Source: Paguma larvata (lineage: Eukaryota > Chordata > Mammalia > Carnivora > Viverridae). Taken from it: 64,000 nucleotides of DNA. The stretch covers positions 65,920,500 through 65,984,499 of the forward strand of contig CM057827.1 in the NCBI GenBank assembly GCA_030068075.1. The letters are read 5' to 3'. The notes below the pieces were generated by a model. The model made no database searches. It was not told where the DNA came from and was given only the letters and a program-made list of their open reading frames with translations. Within the stretch, counting starts at the first letter, position 1. Every line of letters begins with the position of its first letter. The position numbers and the translations under genes were made by a program. This document shows positions 35,541-46,559 of this stretch, in pieces.

Positions 35541-37933
35541 CTTCTCTTATAAAAAAAATTCAAGCATAAAGTTTTCAAGTAGAGGAATAATATAATGAGC
35601 TTCAAGCCCTCCTAAACCAGTTTCAATAGTTAAGAACACATTTCGGACCTAATTGGGGTTATGTTATCATTCCACATTATTTCAAAGAAAATCTCTACAT
35701 CATACTATTTTATTTTATTTGAGTCCAAGTTTTCATTCAGGTAAAACTCAGTGAATTCTAATATATTTCCAAATGGGGTTGAAACTAAAAAAAATTGTTT
35801 ATTAATCATTAGTCACCTGAACCAATAAAAACAATAAAAAATAAATAAAATTGGTTAAATAAAAAACAGTACAGAACCAGGAGTTTCTTTTGAAACGCAG
35901 GAAATAATCAAGTGGGCAGTACCGAAGTTTCATCATATTACAATGTAGAATTGTGTAAAGGAAACTAGTAGAGAAACAACTCTTTGAGGGCAAAAAATAA
36001 CATCTTTTCCAACTATTGCTGGAAAAATAATGCACTGCCTTTGGTAAATTTTAACTAAGAGTACTTTTAATTGTGTTTAGTCTTAATTTTAGCATCTACT
36101 TTTGGATCATGCAACTATTTGCTTGCTTATAGACATTTATTACCTAATTTTAGCAAGACTTACGGCATTTTTACAATCTTTATAGTCTTAAATGCATTCA
36201 GGTATGTAGATAGTAGGAGCTGCCCACTTTCTATAATGCATTGATAATGTTTTCATAAGACATTTTAGGGTGACTTCCATTCTTAATACGACATATTGGA
36301 CATTGGTTTTAACTTGAGAAGTTAGTGAAGTTTTATGTGCTTAAATATGCTCTTTCTATCTCGAAGTTAGATTAAATACGCCTTGCAAATGTAAGGACCA
36401 TATTAAGATTTCCAAAATAGGAACTCAAAGTGATAGGCAATAGGATTTTTATGGAAAGGAGACTGGTGTAAGGAAGCCTACTGTCTTAGGAGATAAATGG
36501 CAAAATAGCATTTAAACTAGAAGGCAGTTCATGGTCAAAACGGAACTAGTTAGATCACGTGAAAGAGGAATCACTGACACATAGGTGCAAGAATAAAACC
36601 TGGTTTACTCTTTTCTTTACTCTTCTGTAGCATTTCCACTTACTGCATGGAAGAGAGTTAGAGCAGCTGATCTGCAATCTGTCCAGCCTGGGTGTGGAGA
36701 GGGAGATCTTGTGGGGAAGAGAAAAGAATCTGGTGACCCCTCTATTCTCAGATGGACTTCTGAACAAATACACTAATGTATTGTTATCTCTGAAATGCCA
36801 TTTGCAGAAAGTCCCTAGGTGACCATTAGCTATAATAAGTAGAACCAGAGACTAAGGGTTGGCTTCCTGGAGAACTTCACAAGGCCTTTTCAACACTCTG
36901 GAGTGTAAAATGGACATGTTTTATATAATCTGAAACACTTTTTGGTTTTTGAAAAACTCCCTAAATCTCCTTCATTTTGTTCTAGATGGGAAAGAAAGAC
37001 CTGGGGAGCTGCCTTTGATGATTCAGACTTCTGTTGCTTTATCTGAACATTTTTGATGTCATGTATACTTGAAATTATTTAAATTATTTAGTGAAGCATG
37101 CTACTGGGTATGCTCTGTGATTAGTATGTTTGATTTGACCACTCAGTGTATGTGTTAGTTCATTTCTCTCTGCAGTGGGGCAAAATATGTGCATGTGTGT
37201 GAAAGAAATCAATTTGTCCATTTAAGTCAGTGGCTTCAAATGCGGTTCCTTTCAGGTGAACTCAGTTTCCTTTTCAGTGAACAGCCTTTTGGGTATCTCG
37301 CCTCAGTCATTTCTTCCTGGAGCACATGTGTCTCCTGCTCTCTGGTTCTTCTAGTCTCCAATGAGTTACATGTTCTACTCTGTTTTTGGATAAAAACCCA
37401 TGCTCCCCTCTTTGTGTCTGGTTTCTTATGTTCTGCTCTCTTTTCATGGCCAAGAAATGGTGATTTTCCCTTAGTCTCTTCCACTCTTAGAAGTTTGGTT
37501 CACAACAAAGTAAGAACAATTTTCAGGCTGTTGTATATGACATGTATCAATGACCCTCTGCTTCCAATGCAGAGGATTCAGTTCTTAAAAATAAGTGGAG
37601 CAATGCATGTGTCCCACCACGTAATGGACTATAGAGATCATGGTCAAACTCTTGGGATATGCTAGGGGAGGAAAGGACAGAACAATCCTGGTTCCTTTCA
37701 TCCATGAAAGTTAGGAAGAGATCAGTATCTAACATGTGCATTTCATGTTGCTATCCTGTCTCAGAAGGCCATTCAGATAGTCACTCTTGACATCCTTTTC
37801 TCTTTAAAGCCTAGAGACCCAATCATGTATACCCAGTGCTCTTTTATAGGTTGAAGAGAATAGAACTGAACACAAAGTTCAAGTGAAAAGATATTTGGTG
37901 GAGCATAGCCAGATTTAGACATTTCTCCTTTAT
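35541..37933. other. Unassigned sequence, about 2.4 kb
   Basis: No recognisable gene or repeat. A 158-codon plus-strand frame (37189-37665) is the longest non-repeat frame in this part. Its product is rich in Ser, Leu and Phe without a domain, and I see no splice, promoter or codon evidence for it. Confidence 0.45.
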
Positions 37934-37982
37934 TATTATTTTTAACGTTTATTTTTGAGAAAGAGAGTGTAAGTGGGGGAGG

Positions 37983-38015
<33 letters not shown>
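37934..38015 (-). mobile_element. CAN SINE, 3' part only
   Basis: TTTTTAACGTTTATTTTTGA followed by a (GA)n tract; the tRNA-like head is absent. A 5'-truncated copy beside an L1 remnant. Confidence 0.8.
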
Positions 38016-38016
<1 letters not shown>

Positions 38017-38034
38017 CTACCTTCACCTATCTTC

Positions 38035-39820
38035 CTTTATACTGTTGCTTTATACTGTTTTCCACAGTGGCTGTACCAATTTACATTCCCACCAACAGTA
38101 CACAAGAGTTCTTTTTTCTCCAAATACTCTCCAACACTACATTTCTTATATCTTTGATACTAACCATTCTGACCGGTGTGAGGTGATATCTCACTGTAAT
38201 TTTTGATTTGCATTTCTCTGAAGATGAGTCATTTTGAAAATCTTTTCATGTGCCTGTTGGCCATCTGTATGTCTTCTTTGAAAAAATGTATACTCAGGTC
38301 CTCTGCCCGTTTTTAAAGCAGATTATTTATTTTTTTTTCATACTGAGTTGTAGGAGTTCTTTATGTATTTTGGACATTAAGTCCTCATCAGATACATACT
38401 TTGCAAATATCTTTTCCCATTTAATAGGTTGCCTTTTCATTTGTTTGTTGATTTCTTTCACTTTTCAAAAACATTTTAGTTTGTAGTCCCAACTTTAACT
38501 TTTACTTTTGTTTCCTTTGCCTGGGGAGACTTATCCAGAAATATGTTGCTAAGAACAATGTCCAATGTTTACTGGCTATATTTTCTTTCAGGATTTAGGT
38601 CTTAAATTTAGGTCATTATTTTGAGTTTATTTGGTATATGTTATAAAATAGTGATCGTTTCATTCTTTTGCATCTGGCTGTCTGATTTTTCTCAACACAA
38701 TTTACTGAAGGTAATCTTTTCTCCAGTGTATATTCTTGTCTTCTCTTTGGTATATGATTTACTGTATCTATTGATCTATGTGTCTATTTTTTGTGCCATT
38801 ATCTGTTTTGATTACTATAGCTTTGTGGTATATCTTGAACTTAGAGATTGTAATACCTCCTCCAGCTTTGCTTTTCTTTCTCAAAAACTATTGGGGCTAT
38901 TTGGGGACGTTTGTATTTCCATGCAAATTTTAGGAGTTGTTTGAGTTCTGTGAAAAGTGCTACTGGTATTTTGATAGGGATTATATTAAATCTGTGAATT
39001 CCTTTGGGTAGTATAGACCTATTAATAATATTCTACCAATCCATGAGCATAGAGTATCTCCCCATTTATTTGTGTCATTTTCAATTTCATTCATCAACAT
39101 CTTTTTAGAGTTTGTGGACAGGTCTTTCACCTCCTTGGTTAAATTTATTCCTAGGTCCTTTATTCTTATAGTACACAATTGTAAATGGGATTATTTGCTT
39201 AATTTCTCATTCTGCTAGTTTGTTAATACTGTATGGAAACAGAACAGATTCCTGCATATTGGTTTTGTGTCCTGCAACTTGATTGAATTCATTTATTCTA
39301 ATAGTTTTTAGTGTTTTCTATATATGGTATTATGTCTTCTGCAAATAGTGACAGTTTTACTTGTTTTTGACCAATTCGAATGCCTTTTATTTCTTTTTCT
39401 TGCCCAATTGCTGTGGTTAGGATTTCCAATACTATGTTGAATAAAAGTAGTGAGAGTAGGGGCACCCAAGTGGCTTAGTAACTTAGCAACCGACTCTTGA
39501 TTTCAACTCATGATCTCACAGTTTGTGGGTTCAAGTCCTGTGTCAGGCTCCAAGCTGACAGCATGGGGCCTGCTTGGGATCCCTTCTCTCTCCCTCTCTC
39601 TCTGCCTCTCCCCTGCTCTCTCTCTCTCAAAATAAATAAATAAACTTTAAGAAAAAGCAGTGAGAGTAGATACCCTGCCTTGTTTCTAATCTAAGAGGAA
39701 AATCTTTCAGGTTTTTATTGTTGAGTATGATGTTAGCCGAGGGTTTGTCATGTATGGCCTTTATTATGTAGGGATATGTTCCCTCTATATTTGTTAATTT
39801 TGAGATCAAGTGTTTTAAAT
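38035..39820 (-). mobile_element. LINE-1 ORF2 fragment, antisense
   Basis: From the ORF2 C-terminus complement (CCACAGTGGCTGTACCAATT) through the thumb (LGINLTKEVKDL at 38981-39178) to the RT palm ([19 protein letters not shown] at 39627-39809). The catalytic motif on the minus strand near 39330 reads FAED in place of FADD. The 3' UTR is missing, and a SINE interrupts the copy. Confidence 0.85.
39460..39653 (+). mobile_element. CAN SINE in L1 with 16-base duplication
   Basis: GGCACCCAAGTGGCTTAGTA head, GGTTCAAGTCCTGTGTCAGG, GGGGCCTGCTTGGGATCCCT, AATAAATAAATAAAC tail. AAAGTAGTGAGAGTAG (39444-39459) recurs as AAAGCAGTGAGAGTAG (39654-39669). Confidence 0.95.
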
Positions 39821-40019
39821 GTGTAAGAAAAATTTCTATTCAGATTTGTGTACTTTCCAAATAGATATAAATAAACAATGAACGTATGGTACGTAGTTTC
39901 CTTAGTTCAGTGAATAGCTATCTCAGGTGTAGTTAAACTCCATACTTCATTCTAAACATCAAGCCCATCAACAAATCCTTTAAATAAAAGGGGAAAAAAT
40001 AAATTTAATTTTATTTTTA

Positions 40020-40085
40020 AAAATATTGAATTCTTCTATTGTTTTTAGAGACAGAAACAGCATGAGTGGAGCAGTTGGGGGGACT

Positions 40086-40167
<82 letters not shown>

Positions 40168-40286
40168 GAATGAATCTCAAGCAGTCTCCACACTGTACAT
40201 GGGGCTCAATCCCATGACCATGGGATCATGACCTGAGCCAAAATCAAGAGTAGGATGCTCAATTGACTGAGCCACCCAGGAACCCC
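40020..40286 (-). mobile_element. CAN SINE (older type) with expanded dinucleotide tail
   Basis: Head complement TTGACTGAGCCACCCAGGAA, GAGCCAAAATCAAGAG box, GGGGCTCAATCCCATGACCA. The tail complement has expanded into a compound CA/GA tract. Confidence 0.88.
40089..40162. repeat. Compound (CA)n(GA)n microsatellite
   Basis: About 16 CA units joined directly to about 20 GA units, within the SINE tail. Confidence 0.96.
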
Positions 40287-40289
40287 TAT

Positions 40290-40384
40290 GTATTTATGTT
40301 CAGAGAGAGAGAAAGTGGGAGGGGGCGGAGGAAGAGTGAGGAAAAGGGAGGATGCCTAACTAACTGAGCCACTCAGGTCGTCCC
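40290..40384 (-). mobile_element. CAN SINE, internally deleted
   Basis: Tail complement (TTATGTTCAGAGAGAGAG) is joined directly to head complement (CTAACTGAGCCACTCAGGTC). The middle hundred or so bases are missing. Confidence 0.75.
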
Positions 40385-40402
40385 ATCAAAAAACCCTTTG
40401 GA

Positions 40403-40604
40403 GGGGCACACATGGGTGGCTCAGTAAGTGAGTGTCTGATTTCGGCTCAGGTCATGATCTCACAGTTCATAGGTTTGAGCCCCATGTCAGATTTTGCACT
40501 GACCTAGTTGAGCCTGCTTCAGATTCTGTGTCTTCCTCTCTCTCTGCCCCCCCCACCTCACACTCACTCTCTCTCTCAAAAATAAACATTAAAAAAAACA
40601 AAAA
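40403..40604 (+). mobile_element. CAN SINE (felid type)
   Basis: GGGGCACACATGGGTGGCTC, TGATTTCGGCTCAGGTCATG, GAGCCTGCTTCAGATTCTGT, CT-rich tail, AAAAATAAACATTAAAAAAA. Opposite in orientation to the two SINEs on its left. Confidence 0.92.
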
Positions 40605-40759
40605 ACCATGGTGATTTTGCCTTCTTAATATCTTAAACATCTTCCTACTTCTTTTATCAAAATTGCTATACGCCATCAGTTTCATCTGACCTACTGAAAT
40701 AGTCATTAATTTTAGTTCCCTGCATCCTCTTTCTCTCTCTTCCAATAAGTTCTTTGCAG

Positions 40760-41050
40760 TGCAGTTACTGAACTTTTCTAAAGGCAAACCTATGTCAACT
40801 CCTTGTGGAAAACCAGTCAGTGGCTTCTATTGCTTTTAGAATAAAGACAGAATTCTTTCATATGTCCTATAAGGGCACAGTAAGATATCACCTCACACTT
40901 GGGCCAATAGAATATGGTCTCTATCCAGTCTTATCTACCTACCGATAACCCCAGAATCTATTAATGCAAGCCTGATTTGCTTCATAAACTTCAAGAGGGA
41001 TAGCCCATTGCCTAAATGTCTAAAACTTATTACCTCTCTTCTCCATCGAT
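40760..41050 (+). repeat. L2 LINE 3' region
   Basis: CAGTCAGTGGCTTCTATTGC, TTTAGAATAAAGACAGAATT, CATATGTCCTATAAGGGCAC and TATCCAGTCTTATCTACCTA follow L2 order (cagtggcttcccattgc, aggataaagtccaaact, ggcctacaaggccct). Confidence 0.55.
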
Positions 41051-41254
41051 TTTGAAAGTTTGGTTACTTATTCGTTTAGAGATACTTGGCCATTTTGTTT
41101 AGGCTGTCACTCTTCTGGGCATAAAGTTTCTCAAAACATTTCTTTATTGTTCTTTTAATACATCTAAGTTTCATATCTTAAAACATAAGTCATTCTCACA
41201 AATGATTTTTTCCACACCTTTCAGGGATGTTTATGGGTGAAAATCAGTAATCTC

Positions 41255-41425
41255 AGGCAGTAATCTCATCGCAGAATGATAGACTGCAAAATACCTTCAG
41301 TGGTTACCTGTAGGTAGTTGGATAACAAGTAATTTTAATTTTTTTCCACTTTGTATACCTACATTTTCTAAATTTACTATAATAAACATGTTTTATTTCT
41401 GTAATAAAAAATAAAAACAACTCTT
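41255..41425 (+). mobile_element. Old LINE-1 3' end
   Basis: AGTGGTTACCTGTAGGTAGT, TTTTTTCCACTTTGTATACC, TTTACTATAATAAACATGTT and a final AATAAAAAATAAAAAC resemble the 3' end of old L1M families. Confidence 0.45.
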
Positions 41426-42059
41426 TAAATAGTGTTTGGAGTATTGGAAATAGAATTAACTGTTAATGCAAACTGTGGAAGTAGCAGTTGTAAAATCTGT
41501 ACAAAAAATCATAAAAGCATTGGAAGACATTTTAAATTAGATAAAAATTGGAGAAGATTTTACTATTGAAAAGTTGTAACTCTACCGGGTAAAAATTGGG
41601 AGTTTGTAGTTATTTTTTCTGTATGTTCTTCTCCACCACTGTGTCAGTGGAATAGAAAACTATATGTTTACAGGTGGAGCTGACAACAAAACAAAACGAA
41701 GCAAAACAACATGATAAAGCAGTTCAGGGCTAAAAAGGATTGCTGTAAATTTTAGAGAGAAATCCTATGAAAATTACAGAATGCATGTGACTCGGAATCC
41801 ATGTAGATTGCCTAGATCCCCAATACTAAACTACATATGTGCAAGGACCGTCCCCAAGCAAGCAAAGATTGGAGAGGAAACTAAGTCTTGAAAGACAGGG
41901 CTGCACTGGATGAGATTGGTGTTTGTTGCTATTTTAACTGAGTATATTTCTCAAACTATGCACAGCGTGGTGGTAGGCAGCTGAAGCATTATAGGATTCA
42001 AGCATCAGAGGACAGAAGCTGAAACTTGAGGGGATCACTTAAGCCTTGTAGTCCTAGAG
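41426..42059. other. Unassigned sequence
   Basis: No gene. It may include the far 5' UTR of the L1 to its right, but I cannot show this. Confidence 0.4.
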
Positions 42060-43574
42060 ATCGTGGGCCCTCAAATCCATGTCTATACTCTGCTCAAATA
42101 CTTGGCTTGCCTAACTGCTCAACTCGCAGATGGAGGGGACACTCTTCAGGGTTCCAGGCTAAAAAATGTAGCATTGAGAGTTTGTAAAATTCAAGCAGAG
42201 ATTGCAAAATGCAGTGTAGACAGAGTTTACACTTTGACTGTGGAATAGGTAATTGCATATTAGAACAACAGTAAAATAGAGAAAACAAAGGAAACAGTGA
42301 CCAAAACAATCCTCAGTAGAAGACAACAGATTGCAGTATCTAAAATGTCATTTTTAACTAAAAATCCCTAGACCTTCCAAAAACCCAGGAAAGTGTGACC
42401 TACACCTAGGGATGAAAAAAAATAATCAGTAGTAGTTGACTTTGAGTGGGTACAGAAACTGGATTTAGCAAATGGGTAGGTTCAACATTTGCAGGTGGTG
42501 GGAAAAACATCAGTGAATTTGTAATTATATCAATAAAAATTACCTAATGTGAAGAACAGAGGGAAGTTTACTCTAAAAGAAAACTAAGCAGAACTTTAGA
42601 GAGCTGTGGAGCAATATCCAAGAGTCCAACATATGTGCGATTGATGTCCTGGGAGGGGAGGAAGGAGAGATCTCCCAGGAAAAATATTTGAAATTCTAAG
42701 AGCCAAAATCATCCCAAATTTGGTGGGGGAAAATGTAAACATGAAGATTCAAGAATTTTTAATAAAACTCAAGATGACAACAGAAAATCCCACTTAGGCA
42801 TATTTTAGTCCGAGGACTGAAAGTCAGTGATACAGAAAAACACTGAAAGCAGCCAGAAAAGTATAACAAATTACATGGAAGGAAATAACAGTACGCTTCA
42901 CAATTTACTTCCTATAAGTAATGAGTCCATAACGTATTGGAAAGTCATGCTCACATGGCCAAAATTGTCCATTAAGAATTTTACACCCATTGAATCTAGC
43001 AGACCTGTTCTAAAATTTCTAAAAGAAGTGCTTTAGACTGAAGAGAAAGGACACAGATGGTAACTTCAGATTTATAAGAAGAAACGGAAGACACAAGAAA
43101 TAATGTTGGTAAATATGAAAGATAACATTTTTCTTTTGCTATCTCAAGTTTTTTAAAAGGCATATGGTGGCTCAGAGTTGAAGTTACACCTGAATGTTGG
43201 GTTTATAAAATACATAGATATAATATATGACAACAATAATAACATAAGAAATGGGGGATAACTGTAGAAATATTGCTCCAAGTTTCCAATATGTAATTTA
43301 AATAATTAAATATTTACTTTCAGAAGCTTGCACTAAATTAAAGATGGATGTTGTAATGCCTGACAAAAAATAAAATGAAATGCAAAGAGTTAAACTAATA
43401 GGCCAAGAGAGAAAATGGAGCACTCAAGATAATTTAACATGAAATACAACAGGAAAGGAATAAAGATTAAGAAATTAGATGTCAATCGGAAAAAGAGCAA
43501 AAGGCCAGACTTGGATACAACCATATTCATAACTCTTTAAGGTAAAATGGGCAGAACACTCCAATCAAAAGACT

Positions 43575-43816
43575 GTTTTTCATCTACAATGGAATATGAC
43601 TCAGCCAGAACAAAGAATGAAATCTTCCCATTTGGGACAACATGAATGGGCCTAGAGGGTATTGTGCTAAGTGAAATAAGTCAGAGAAAGACAACCACCG
43701 TATGATTTCACTTATATGTGGAATCTAAAAACAAAACAACAACAAGAAAGCAGACACAGACCTATATATAGAGAGAACAAACTGATGGTTGCCAGAAGGG
43801 ATGAGGGATTGGGAAA
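43575..43816 (+). mobile_element. L1 3' end inserted in the old L1
   Basis: ATCTACAATGGAATATGACT through ATATGTGGAATCTAAAAAC to a short A-tail after GAGGGATTGGG. AAAAGACT at 43567-43574 and 43817-43824 is the target-site duplication, and the host ORF2 reads through when the insert is removed. Confidence 0.85.
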
Positions 43817-43988
43817 AAAAGACTTTCAGAGTGGACAAGGAAACAGGAACCAGAAGCAGCTGGATGCTGTCTGCAAGAGATACAGTTGGACACAAAGACA
43901 CAGGTAGGGTGAATCTACAAGGGACACAAAATACATGTAAATAGTTAAGACCAGGGTTGCTGGGGGGGCTATATTAATGTAACAAATA

Positions 43989-44198
43989 GGGACGCCTGGT
44001 GCAGTCAGTTAAATCACTGGCTCTTGATCTTCATTCAGGTCATAATCTCCAGGTTTGTGAGTTGGAGACCTCACATGGGGCTCTGCGGTGAAGACTAGGA
44101 ACCTCCTTGGGATTCTGTCTCTCCTTCTCTCTGCCCTACCCCTGCTTGTGCTCTCTCTCTCTCTCTCTCAATAAATAAACTTAAATTTTAAAAATGAA
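43989..44198 (+). mobile_element. CAN SINE (diverged)
   Basis: GGGACGCCTGGTGCAGTCAG, GGCTCTTGATCTTCATTCAG, CTCCTTGGGATTCTGTCTCT, long (CT)n and AATAAATAAACTTAAA. An older copy with a shortened head. Confidence 0.9.
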
Positions 44199-44212
44199 GG
44201 GAAAAAAGACCT

Positions 44213-44385
44213 GAGGGCATCCGGGTGGCTCAGTTAAGCATCTGACTCTTGATTTGGGCTCAGGTCTGATCACACCAGCATGAGACTGAGCCTCGTGTTG
44301 GGCTCTGCCCTGGGTGTGGAGCCTACTTAGGATTCCCTCTCTCTACCTTTGCCCCTCCTCACTTGTGCGCGTGTGCATGCTCTCT
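44213..44385 (+). mobile_element. CAN SINE, 3' truncated
   Basis: GAGGGCATCCGGGTGGCTCA, GACTCTTGATTTGGGCTCAG, GAGCCTACTTAGGATTCCCT, ending in a CT-rich stretch without an A-tail. Fourteen bases separate it from the previous SINE in the same orientation. Confidence 0.88.
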
Positions 44386-44557
44386 CAGATGGGGTGGGAG
44401 GAGACTTTAAGACAAGAGGGGTTACAAGAGACAAAAAGATTTTTTTCTTAATGATAATTAGGGTTAATATTGAGGAATTATAAGAATTTATAAATGTATA
44501 TGCACTTAACAACAGAACTTTGAGATACATGAATCAAAAACTGACAGACTTATAGAT

Positions 44558-44715
44558 GTTGGGGATCAAGAAATGCACTTGCTGTGATGAGCACTAGATG
44601 TTGTACGCAGCTGTTGAATCTCTCTATTGTATACCTGAAACTAATATTATAGTGTGTGTTAACTACCTGGAATTTAAATAAAAATGTAAAATCATTTTAG
44701 GCCAACAACACCACC
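44558..44715 (+). mobile_element. Carnivore L1 3' UTR fragment with target-site duplication
   Basis: GTGATGAGCACTAGATGTTG, ACCTGAAACTAATATTATAG, GTTAACTACCTGGAATTTAA and AATAAAAATG form the typical carnivore L1 3' terminus. GACAGACTTATAGAT (44543-44557) and GACAGACTTAATAGAT (44716-44731) flank it with a one-base gap. Confidence 0.88.
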
Positions 44716-44762
44716 GACAGACTTAATAGATAAATAGTCGACTACAAAATTATTAGTGATTT

Positions 44763-44952
44763 AAATTTTTTTTAATGTTTATTTTTGAAAGAGAGAGCAT
44801 GAGCAGGGGAGGGACAGAGAGAGGGAGACACAGAATTTGAAGCAGGCTCCAGGCTCCGAGCTGTGAACACAGAGCCCAAGCTGGGGCTTGAACCATGAAC
44901 CATGAGATTATACCTGAGACAAAGTCGGACACAACAGACTGAACCACCTAGA
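44763..44952 (-). mobile_element. CAN SINE (felid type)
   Basis: TTTTTAATGTTTATTTTTGA tail, GAAGCAGGCTCCAGGCTCCG, head complement decayed (ACTGAACCACCTAGACTG). It lies inside the endonuclease region of the old L1. Confidence 0.9.
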
Positions 44953-46559
44953 CTGAGAAACATGTCTCTCTCAGGTGTTGAGAGTACCATTTCACAACAA
45001 CACTCAGCAAGGATATAGGTCATTTAGTGACTGATTATATCAGGTACTGTAAATTTTTATGGTTTTAGGTTTTTAATTTAGGTCTATGATCCATTTGGGG
45101 TAAAATATTTTGTGTTGAAGATGAGGTATGAAGAGAGATTGAAACTTTTGTATATGCTGGAACCACATGTTAAACAGAAAATCTTTTCTGTATTGAATTT
45201 ACTTTGCATCTTTGTGGAAATTAATTGTCTATATATGGGGGGATTTATTACTTTTTAATGTCCTTGATGTCCTTCCCCACCCCCCTCAAACCACACACCA
45301 TGCCTTTATGGTAAGAATGGAAATCACGCTATATAAGTACTCCAAATTTGTTCTTTTTCAGAATGTTTTTGCCTCTTCCAGTTCCTCTGCTTGAACATAA
45401 AGATTTTAGAAACAGCTTGTCAATGAAAAAAATGTTGAAATTTCGATTGAAATTTTGTAGTACATGAGTTTGGGAAGAGTGGACATATTAACATTATTGA
45501 GTCTTTAAATCCAGGAGCAAGGTATTGCTCCACCAGTTTAGGTTTTATTTGATTTTTAATTAGTGCTTTATAATTTTGTGCATGAAGATTTGCATATACT
45601 TTGTGAGATTTATACCTGTGTTACATTTGGTGCCACTTTAAATTTTAATTTTTGTCTCAATTTCCAATTGTTCATTGCCACTACATAGAACAGAACAGAA
45701 ATCGTTCTGTTCATATTGAACTCGTAAGGCTCAACTTTGATAAACTTGCTTTTTAGTACTACTTTTTTTTTTTTTTTTTTTTTACCGATTTCTTTGGAGT
45801 TTTCTAGGTAGATATTCCTGTTTTCTAAGAACAGAGACAGTTGTATTCTTCTTATTTCTAATCTGTGTGTCTTTTTTTTTTTTAATTGTGCTGACTATGA
45901 TAGCCAATAAGATGCTTACTAAGAGACGTAAAAGCAGAAATCCCTGTCTTGTTCTCAATCAGAGGGGAAGGAAGCATTTAGTCTTTTCCCATTAAGGATA
46001 ATTTTAGCTGTAGTTTTTTTGGTAGGCGCCCTTGATCAACTTGAGAATGTTCCTTTCTACTACCAGTTTGTTGAAAGTTTTATCATGAAGGGGTGTTGAA
46101 TTTGTCAAAAGCTTTTTCTGCATCTATTGAGATAATAACAGGGTTTTTCTTCTTATTCTGTTGATAGGGTAAATTACAGTCAATTCTCATTATTTGTAGA
46201 TTTCATGTTTGTGAATTTGCCTACTTGCTAAAATTTATCTCTAACCCCCAAATCAAAATTTGTGGTGCTTTTGCAACATTTTCAGACATGCACAGAGCAG
46301 CAAAAAATTTGACTCACCCAGTGTGCATGGTCCCAGCTGAGGTCAAATGAGGTGATGCTTTGCCTTCCTGTTCAGGCTCTCATCCTATAAACAAGTATCA
46401 TTTTCATGGTCTGCTTATTTTTATGTTATTCACATTTTTGTACTTTTCATTGGTGATTTTACTGTTTACCATGCAATTTCATTCATATGTGGAATTTAAG
46501 AAACAAAACACATGAACATATGGGAAGGGGAAAAAAAAGGGCAACAAACCACAGGACAC

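Larger units (their letters stand above)
42060..45015 (+). mobile_element. Old LINE-1 (L1M-type), sense, 5' UTR to endonuclease
   Basis: ORF1 3' half is readable (AAAGCAGCCAGAAAAGTATA; CTAAAAGAAGTGCTTTAGAC), then the ORF1-ORF2 spacer, the ORF2 start (CACTCCAATCAAAAGACTG) and endonuclease pieces (GATGCTGTCTGCAAGAGATA; TATGCACTTAACAACAGAAC; CACTCAGCAAGGATATAGGT). Five younger insertions split it. The RT domain and 3' end are absent, and the next L1, in opposite orientation, begins about 40 bases later. Confidence 0.75.

Noticed and set aside
37189..37665. 158-codon plus-strand open frame
   Set aside because: No domain, no family resemblance, no splice or promoter context. Leu/Ser/Phe-rich composition is what AT-rich or CT-rich DNA gives by chance in 64 kb.
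46164..46476. Transposase gene of a Tigger element
   Set aside because: Only the terminal non-coding part and a later fragment remain; no transposase domain or frame is visible.
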